DNA of 9,245 nucleotides from the NCBI GenBank assembly GCA_030681635.1, contig JAUXRT010000517.1, positions 1 through 9,245 of the forward strand, written 5' to 3'. Positions 1 through 6,000 of the stretch are shown here, one piece after another. The notes below the pieces were generated by a model. That model was not told where the DNA came from. It saw only the letters and a program-made list of their open reading frames with translations, and made no database searches. The stretch's first letter is position 1; every line of letters begins with the position of its first letter. A program made the translations under genes and the position numbers. This stretch comes from Reyranella sp. (GTDB taxonomy: Bacteria > Pseudomonadota > Alphaproteobacteria > Reyranellales > Reyranellaceae).

Positions 1-170
1 GGCGGCCCCCACAGGATCAACGAACTGAGCTTGCGCGCCGCCAGCATACGGCCGAGCGGGCCTTCCGGCCCGAGCAAATGATCCTGGCCCAGGATGTCGG
101 CAAGCGCTCGCGGCCGCAGACGTTCGGCGAGCGGCGTCGGGGCAAGAGAGGCGAAGTGTTCTGCCGGCAC
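1..170 (-). CDS. rarA: Replication-associated recombination protein A (RarA/MgsA), N-terminal fragment
   Basis: Only the first 56 codons plus two bases are in the window; the gene runs off the left edge. Reading leftwards from a GTG at 170 gives PLAERLRPRALADILGQDHL (residues 13-32), then GPLGRML and SSLILWGP, which is the characteristic start of the RarA/MgsA/WRNIP1 AAA+ family just before its Walker A loop. The family acts in the cytoplasm at stalled or gapped replication forks. The start is set by an in-frame TAG at 182-180, so GTG 170 is the only good initiator upstream of the conserved block; no strong Shine-Dalgarno is visible. It begins 19 nt after the stop of the Do-type protease on the same strand, so the two are probably co-transcribed; this pairing is, from memory, common in alphaproteobacteria. 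Neither ATPase motif nor C-terminal domain can be checked here. Confidence 0.88.
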   Translation of the reverse strand, partial: MPAEHFASLAPTPLAERLRPRALADILGQDHLLGPEGPLGRMLAARKLSSLILWGP

Positions 171-189
171 GGTCCGACGCTACCACGCC

Positions 190-1560
190 TCAGCGGAACT
201 GGACGGTGGATACCATGCCTTCGCGGCCGATCGAGACGCTGGAGATCCCGGCCGCAATGCGCTTCTTGAGGTCGGCGACGCTCTTCACGTCCTGGCCGTT
301 GGTTGCCAGGATCATGTCACCCGGCCTGATGAACCGGCCGGCGTAGGCGCCTGGCTTGACCTCGACGACCGTGACGCCCGGTCGCCATTCGACGAGGCCC
401 AGCTCCTCCGCGACGGCGGGTGACATGTTGACCACAGTGGCACCGGAGAGCGGTTGGCGGCCATCGAGCACCGAGCGCTCGCGCGGCGGCTTCTCGGGCG
501 GTGCCGCCAACTTCAGCTCGACGGTCAACTCCTTGCCCGCCCGGACGATACGCACCGGCACGGTCGCATCCACCTGGAGAGTTGAAAGGCGGAATCTGAG
601 GCCCGCCTCGTCGTCGATCGGCTGGTCGCGCATCGCCACGATCACGTCGTTGCGTTTCAACCCGGCAGCAGCGCCGGGCCCATCGGCGAAAACCTCTTTC
701 ACCACAAGTCCAGCCGGCCGCGACAGGCCGAAGCCAGCGGCAAGATCGGGAGTCACACGCTGCATGCTGACGCCGAGCCACGGCCGCACGATACGGCCGC
801 CCTGCTCACCGATAGCCACTACGCGGGCCACGATATTCGACGGCGTCGCGAAGCCGATACCAACCGACCCGCCGCTCTGTGAATAGATCGCCGTATTGAT
901 GCCGATCAGCCGTCCATCGAGGCTGACCAGGGCGCCGCCGGAATTGCCGGGGTTGATGGCGGCATCGGTCTGCAGGAAGAAATTGGAGTCGTTGATGCCG
1001 CCGGCACTGCGCGCGACGGCGGAGACGATGCCGCTGGTCACGGTCTGGGTGAGGCCGAACGGATTGCCGATCGCCAGCACGACGTCGCCAACCTCGATCG
1101 AGTCCGAATCGCGCATCTCGAGGAAGGGAAACTTCTCACCCGCCCCCTCGATACGCAGCAGGGCGAGATCGTAGCGTTCGTCCTGCATGACCAACTTGGC
1201 CTCGAACTCACGCCGGTCGGCCAGCACAACCCGAATCTCGTCGGCGCCCTTGACCACGTGGGCGTTGCTCACGATCAGCCCATCGGGGCGAACCAGCACA
1301 CCCGATCCCAGCGAATTCTGCACCCGCTCGCCGGCCTGCGGCATGCCGGGAAACGGAAATGGCAGGCGCCGCTGCACCCGCGCCGCCGTCGTTGTGTAGA
1401 TATTGACGACGGCCGGCGACACACGCTTGACCAGCGGAGCATAGGAGTAGGCGAGGTCGCTGCGCGAGGTCGGCAAGGGTTGCGCGACGACGCCGGGCGA
1501 ATCGGCCATTGCCGCCCCTCCGATCAGGATCATCGCCATCAGGAGTCTACGCCACATCAT
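190..1560 (-). CDS. Do/HtrA-family periplasmic serine endoprotease with two PDZ domains (DegP/DegQ-like)
   Basis: A 456-residue secreted protease and chaperone that degrades or holds misfolded envelope proteins. A basic and hydrophobic signal peptide (MMWRRLLMAMILIGG) ends in a likely cleavage site after AMA (residues 17-19). The trypsin-like domain carries the full triad: H101 in SNAHVV, D131 in YDLALLRI and S207 in NPGNSGGAL. PDZ1 covers roughly 258-350 (RPWLGV, GPGAAAGLKRNDVI) and PDZ2 roughly 370-455 (PGAYAGRFIRPGDMI). The short loop after the signal peptide and the length of about 455 resemble DegQ more than DegP, so no symbol is given. The frame stays open to 1959, but the upstream part lacks a signal peptide and protease homology and overlaps the divergent neighbour. 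The ATG at 1560 has GGAG eight bases upstream and begins the signal peptide. A second ATG follows immediately at 1557. rarA follows 19 nt after the stop. Confidence 0.94.
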   Translation of the reverse strand: MMWRRLLMAMILIGGAAMADSPGVVAQPLPTSRSDLAYSYAPLVKRVSPAVVNIYTTTAARVQRRLPFPFPGMPQAGERVQNSLGSGVLVRPDGLIVSNAHVVKGADEIRVVLADRREFEAKLVMQDERYDLALLRIEGAGEKFPFLEMRDSDSIEVGDVVLAIGNPFGLTQTVTSGIVSAVARSAGGINDSNFFLQTDAAINPGNSGGALVSLDGRLIGINTAIYSQSGGSVGIGFATPSNIVARVVAIGEQGGRIVRPWLGVSMQRVTPDLAAGFGLSRPAGLVVKEVFADGPGAAAGLKRNDVIVAMRDQPIDDEAGLRFRLSTLQVDATVPVRIVRAGKELTVELKLAAPPEKPPRERSVLDGRQPLSGATVVNMSPAVAEELGLVEWRPGVTVVEVKPGAYAGRFIRPGDMILATNGQDVKSVADLKKRIAAGISSVSIGREGMVSTVQFR

Positions 1561-1568
1561 CCGCCCGT

Positions 1569-1572
1569 CTCC
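1569..1572 (-). promoter_or_regulatory. Shine-Dalgarno GGAG of the Do-type protease gene
   Basis: GGAG on the minus strand, eight bases before the ATG at 1560. It decides the start, because the longer in-frame candidate starts up to 1959 would remove the signal peptide from the N-terminus. Confidence 0.7.
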
Positions 1573-1585
1573 GTATCCGGCCGAG

Positions 1586-1612
1586 GATTTGCAGTCACTC
1601 TTATGGCAAATC
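1586..1612. promoter_or_regulatory. Perfect 7-bp inverted repeat, candidate activator or repressor site
   Basis: GATTTGC (1586-1592) and GCAAATC (1606-1612) are exact reverse complements separated by 13 bp. The half-site centres are 20 bp apart, about two helical turns, as expected for a dimeric regulator binding one DNA face. The site lies between the divergent protease and solute-binding genes, centred about 59 bp upstream of the predicted sigma-54 transcription start. It could be an upstream activating sequence for a bacterial enhancer-binding protein, although that is closer than the usual range of roughly -80 to -150. It could instead regulate the protease. The symmetry is seen directly; the function is inferred. 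Confidence 0.4.
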
Positions 1613-1631
1613 AAGGGCCGAATCATCTGGC

Positions 1632-1647
1632 TGGCACGTCCATTGCA
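1632..1647 (+). promoter_or_regulatory. Sigma-54 (RpoN) -24/-12 promoter
   Basis: TGGCACGTCCATTGCA matches the sigma-54 consensus TGGCACG-N4-TTGC(A/T) at every fixed position, with the invariant GG (1633-1634) and GC (1645-1646) exactly 10 bp apart. It points towards the solute-binding protein gene. With the GC at -13/-12, transcription would start near 1658, leaving a 5' leader of about 42 nt before the ATG at 1700. Sigma-54 promoters depend on an ATP-hydrolysing enhancer-binding protein; no such gene is in the window. Confidence 0.75.
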
Positions 1648-1699
1648 GCGGTGCGGTCGTAACGCGCCACAAACGTGCGCACCTGCCTGGGAGTCTTTC

Positions 1700-2701
1700 A
1701 TGAAATTGACGCGCCGTACCGTCATGGCCGCATCGGCTGCCACGCTCGGCTCCTCGCTGGCTGCTCCGGTGGTCAGGGCAAGCCCGGGCTGGTCGACCAA
1801 GGCGCCGATCAAGCTGATCGCCACCTTCCCGCCGGGCGGCACGGCGGACACGATTTCGCGCATCCTGGCTCCCAAGCTCTCGGCCGCCCTCGGCACCCAG
1901 GTGGTGGTCGAGAACCGGCCCGGCGCCGGCGGCACGATCGGCTCGGACTTCGCCGCCAAGGCCGCCCCCGACGGCTACACGCTGGTCATCTCCCATGCCT
2001 CGCCGCTGGGCATCGCGCCCGGAATCTACCCAAAGCTGCCCTACAATGTGGTCACCGACTTCAGCCACGTCACCCTGATCGGCCATACGCCCAACGTCCT
2101 GATCGTACCGGGCGATTCGCCCTACAAAACGCTGGCCGACTACATCGCCGCCGCCAAGGCCAAGCCCGACCAGATCGCCTTCGGCAGCTCCGGCATCGGC
2201 TCCAACACCCACCTGATGGGCGAATTGCTGTCCAGCCTGGCCGGCATCCAGTTGAAGCACGTCCCCTACCGCGGCTCGGCGCCGTCGCTGCAGGACATGC
2301 TGGCCGGCACCATTCCGTCGATGTTCGACCCGATCACCACCAATGTGCCGCACATCAACGCCGGCAAGGTCCGGCTGCTGGCGGTGAGCTCGGACAAGCG
2401 CATCGACATGTACCCCAACGCGCCGACCTTCGCCGAGCAGGGCTTCCCCAAGCTCACGACCTCGACCTGGGTCGGCGTCTCGGGCCCCAAGGGCCTGTCG
2501 CCGGACGTCGTGGCCCGCCTCTATGACGAGCTGCAGAAAGCCTACAAGGCACCGGAAGTCGTCGAACGCTTCAAGGAGGTGGTGCTTCTGCCCGGCGACA
2601 CACCGATGACGCCGGCCGAATACACCGCCTTCGTCGGCGACTTCGCCACGCTCTGGGCAGGCGTCAGCAAGACCGCCGGAATCTCGCTCGAACTGGGCTG
2701 A
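1700..2701 (+). CDS. Bug-family tripartite tricarboxylate transporter substrate-binding protein
   Basis: A 333-residue periplasmic binding protein of the Bug/TctC type, which captures small carboxylates or related solutes for a TctA/TctB membrane pair. The N-terminus (KLTRRTVMA, then a hydrophobic stretch and a likely cleavage near VRA, residues 25-27) is an export signal; the twin arginine makes Tat export possible. Family hallmarks are FPPGGTAD (residues 43-50), VENRPGAGGTIG (70-81), APDGYTL (89-95) and VPYRGSAPSLQDMLAG (188-203). Length is normal for the family. The ATG at 1700 was chosen over an in-frame ATG at 1589 because GGGAG (1689-1693) lies six bases upstream and the signal peptide begins there. 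No TctA or TctB gene is visible, so it is an orphan here, as many Bug proteins are; the ligand cannot be read from sequence. It is divergent from the protease gene and convergent with the SIR2 gene. A consensus sigma-54 promoter lies upstream. Confidence 0.93.
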   Translation: MKLTRRTVMAASAATLGSSLAAPVVRASPGWSTKAPIKLIATFPPGGTADTISRILAPKLSAALGTQVVVENRPGAGGTIGSDFAAKAAPDGYTLVISHASPLGIAPGIYPKLPYNVVTDFSHVTLIGHTPNVLIVPGDSPYKTLADYIAAAKAKPDQIAFGSSGIGSNTHLMGELLSSLAGIQLKHVPYRGSAPSLQDMLAGTIPSMFDPITTNVPHINAGKVRLLAVSSDKRIDMYPNAPTFAEQGFPKLTTSTWVGVSGPKGLSPDVVARLYDELQKAYKAPEVVERFKEVVLLPGDTPMTPAEYTAFVGDFATLWAGVSKTAGISLELG

Positions 2702-2716
2702 GCTTGGGCCATTTCC

Positions 2717-2819
2717 TGGCACAGCTCGTTGTGCCACGAGATGTCTGGAAATCTGTGCCACGAACCGGCCTCAAGATCCTGATCCGGCGGTGAAATCGCC
2801 CCCTGACAAACTGTGCCAC
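2717..2819. repeat. Cluster of TGTGCCAC repeats (three direct, one inverted)
   Basis: TGTGCCAC occurs at 2730-2737, 2754-2761 and 2812-2819; the first two extend to an identical TGTGCCACGA. An inverted copy, TGGCACA (2717-2723), forms a perfect 7-bp stem with TGTGCCA (2730-2736) around a 6-nt loop, starting 15 nt after the solute-binding gene's stop. No T-run follows, so it is a poor intrinsic terminator. Multiple spaced copies of one short motif resemble the transposase-binding ends of some insertion sequences (IS21-type ends are an example), but no transposase reading frame is present. A relic of a mobile element is therefore only a hypothesis. Confidence 0.45.
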
Positions 2820-2898
2820 CGGCGCCCGCCGATGGCCGGGATAAGAGTCTGGAAAATCACCGCCGCTTTGGACCATTCCGCGGCCGTCCGGAGCCACG

Positions 2899-2930
2899 AA
2901 AAACGCCCGCCGAATCCCTCCGGCGAGCGT
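2899..2930 (-). terminator. Rho-independent terminator of the SIR2 gene
   Basis: On the minus strand the arms ACGCTCGCCG and CGGCGGGCGT pair as 4 bp, one mismatch, then 5 bp around an 8-nt loop, followed immediately by TTTTT (AAAAA on plus at 2899-2903). The stem occupies 2903-2930. It begins 103 nt beyond the TAG of the SIR2-STAND gene and is oriented for it. There is no T-run on the plus side, so it does not serve the solute-binding gene. Confidence 0.75.
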
Positions 2931-3033
2931 CTCCCATCATGGCAGGAATACTAGCAAAAACCTGCTGAACTTGCGAATCGGAGAGTGCAACTCACCCGCA
3001 GCGCGAGGCGCCACCGTTCAGGCCGACGCGCGA

Positions 3034-6000
3034 CTACGGTTGTCGGGGAAAGCCGGTCAGGGTCCACAGAGGCTCCTCGTCAGGATAAATTCGCCCGCCG
3101 CCGGATGAATGGCAGTGGCGGAGCCACCGAACCATACTTGTGTCAATCCGGTGCAGGACACTTCCCGGCTTGGTCTCGACTTCCGCAAGACTCGCCTGCC
3201 AAAGCGCCAAAGTCCGCGTCAGAACCGGTTCACCGACTGCCAGGGGCTCGGAGGTGAGAGAGCAAACCGCTCTTAGCCCGTACCAAAGCTGTCGTTGCCA
3301 TCTCTCCACTTCATTGCTCTCAGCACGGTGGGGAAGCACCGTCGACGGAAGCTGCGCTATCTTCCTCAGCGGTAGAGATACGACGACATCGGGGCTGCGG
3401 CAGCAAAGGGCACTGGCGCCCATGAACTGAACCACCACAGACAGGTGATCGGGAGCAGCGTGAGCGAGCTTCCCCAACTCGGCGCGCAATCTGTATTTGA
3501 GACCTGGATGCCACAGGAGACGAATAATCTCCGCCGGTTGATGCGTGGCAATCATTGTGAGTGCCGAGGCGAGGCCTACTGTCGTTGTGGCCGCGTAACA
3601 TCTACCCAGCCATTCACTGCGGCAAATGGATCTCGCGAACTTCGATACGCTCGCTTCATCTTGCGCCTCGACGTTGCTGAGCAACTTTCCAAGCTCCAAC
3701 AGAGCAGACGACACGTCCTCGAAATCTCTCGGATCCGCACGTCTCAAGACGTTGTCGAGAAGCGCAACCTTCAAATCTTCCCGACCCGCCTGCGCGAACC
3801 GCAAAGCCAATCCTGCCGCTCCTGGAAAGCGGTGAAATGACCGACTCGGGTCAAATGCCCAATCCTCGATATTCAGAAACTCAAACACCTTGGGAAGGGA
3901 GGCAAGATTCTCGACCGTGAGCGACGCGATCAGGGCCGAAATCGATGCTGTGTCCGACTCCGAGATTTTCTTTGCGACGGCCTCCGGTTCGCTGACAAGC
4001 ACGTCCCACAGCGCATCGACCAGAGTGGTTTTCTTCTGACGTTTGGCAATGCGGAGGAAGCCGGCCAGATTTCCCAGCGGCGTATCCAGGGCTCGCCCCG
4101 CCAGGCTCACAGGGTCATCCTCCAGCGTCTGCCAGATCCTGTCGACCAGGGTGCCTGGCCCCTGCTTACTGGCGATTTCTGCAAACGCTGCCAGGTCACT
4201 AAGAGGTTCATTCAGCGCGCGCTTTGCGAGATGGGCCGAGTTCCGGGAAAACGCCATCCACAGATTTTCCAGGAGGATCGTCAATTCCTCGATCGGCTCT
4301 TCTGCACTTTGTCGATGAGCCGTCGCCAGGAATGCGGCGAGATCCTTGAAGGGCGCACCAAGGGCGCGATTGATAAGTGCCGTCTCATCCTGCGCCAATG
4401 CCTGCCATAACTTCTTCAGCAAATCCTTCTGTTCGCTTTTCATTGCTCTCGCAATAAAGGCGCCAAGGTTTTCAAATGGAGTCTCGATGGCGCGACTGGC
4501 GAGGTCCTTTGGATTTTTCGATAGCGCCCTCCATATCGCGCTGACAAGCGTCCCCTGTTCCGCATTGGTCGCTCTCAGAAGAAAGGCAGCGACGATGTCG
4601 AGCGTGGACTCGACCGCGCGTTTGGCCAGTGCTTCCGGATGGCTGGAAAATCCCGCCCACAGTGCACCTAACAGGGCTCTCTGCCGGAATTTATGCGCAA
4701 CCCCGAGGAACCCGACGACGTCGCCCAACGACGACTGGAGGGCTCGGTCGACCAATCCGCCGACGTTGTCACTCAAGGCTTTCCAGCAAGCGGTACTCAC
4801 CGTTGCCGGGCCCTGCTCCTGTGCGACGTTCATGAACGGCGTGAGCGTCATAAGGGAGGATCGACAAACGGCGTCGGACAGGCGGCCGGCATCGACAGCC
4901 AATGCGTCCCACAGGCGTTGCGCGAGGTCGAACTGTTTGCGTTGGCGAGCGCGCGAAAGAAACGATGCCATATACCCCAGCTCGACCTTCCAGATACTCT
5001 CCAGCAGCTCTGGAATGTAGTCGTTCAATTTCAGCCAAATGGCCTCCCGCTGGTCAATTCTTCCGGCGTTTCCCAACGCCGCATCCAGGGCGATCGCAAC
5101 ATCCAGAGATCGCGCGCAGGTGCTCGTGAGAATGGTGAGATTGTCGAGTTCCGGCCGTATCGCGCCGATCACCAGCTTCCCCCAACCCGGCTCGCGAAGC
5201 TTGAACCGGACATACTTTCCGTCCGCTACCTCAATTCTCTCGGCGAGCCCGCGTGTAAGGGGGGTCGCCATCGAAAGCGGATAAGGAAGCGCTGGTTGGC
5301 TAACGTCTATCTCCAACTCCTGAGCGCCAAACACCGAGAGACAGAGCACATTCTCGAGTTCCTGCTCGCTCAAATAGCGCAAGTGCCGCTCGCGCATCCA
5401 CTCGGATGCGGCTTCCACAGGCAGCGTCCAATTCGAGGGAGAAAGCCTGCCACGCTCCTGAATGATCGCAGTAACAAATGCCCCGAGTTCGCCACCATAA
5501 GTCTTGTGCCACTCGAGAAGAGCCGATTCAGGCGGAGAAGGCAGTCCGGCGGATTGCCCCGGGGACAAGCGATCGATCACGCGAGTGAAAATCGCTCCAA
5601 GATCCATCGGTGTCAGATCGAGACTAAGAGCTGGATTGTCGACAGACCCTTCCAAAGCCAGCAAGGCGTTGTCACCCGAAAGCACGACCGGCTTCTCCAT
5701 CCGGGTGACCACGATCAGCAATCGACTACCGTTGGGACGCTCGCGCCATCTTTGCCAAAGGCCGAACGCCAAAGCCGGATTGTGGTGGGCGTTGTCCAGC
5801 ACGATCAACGTACCGGGCCGAGCAAGGCGGCGAAGGGCAGCGTAGGCTTCGGTCGCAAAGGTGGTCACGTTGTCGTCGGTACGTTTCAGCTCAAGGTAAT
5901 AGACAGGCTTCGGCCGCTGCTCCGGAAGTGTCGCGATACGGAGCGCCAATGTCGTTTTGCCCACCGACGCCACATCCACCAGCATTGCCCAGCCGTGATG

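Larger units (their letters stand above)
2702..3033. other. Gene-free convergent intergenic region
   Basis: 332 bp between the 3' ends of the solute-binding protein gene (plus) and the SIR2 gene (minus). I see no convincing coding sequence. The left half (2717-2864) is rich in short direct and inverted repeats, including GGCGGTGA (2786-2793) against TCACCGCC (2857-2864) and two copies of GTCTGGAAA (2743-2751, 2847-2855). The right half holds the terminator for the SIR2 gene at 2899-2930 and a weak inverted repeat GCAGG/CCTGC (2942-2946, 2961-2965). Confidence 0.7.

Noticed and set aside
1561..1959. In-frame upstream extension of the protease gene (133 extra codons)
   Set aside because: It would bury the signal peptide, shows no family similarity and overlaps the divergent gene; GGAG before the ATG at 1560 sets the start.
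2717..2731. Apparent second sigma-54 promoter beginning TGGCACA
   Set aside because: Ten bases after the GG the sequence is TG, not the required GC, and no gene follows in that direction.
1601..2761. A 386-codon minus-strand open frame opposite the solute-binding protein
   Set aside because: Composition is Gly, Arg, Asp and His rich with no motif, while the plus strand encodes clear Bug-family hallmarks.
2664..2897. A 77-codon minus-strand frame in the convergent gap
   Set aside because: Arg-rich and without motifs or a good ribosome site; it runs through the repeat cluster and overlaps the end of the solute-binding gene.
2942..2965. GCAGG/CCTGC inverted repeat as a second SIR2-gene terminator
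   Set aside because: Only a 5-bp stem with a 14-nt loop, and the T-run lies inside the loop; the hairpin at 2899-2930 is far better.
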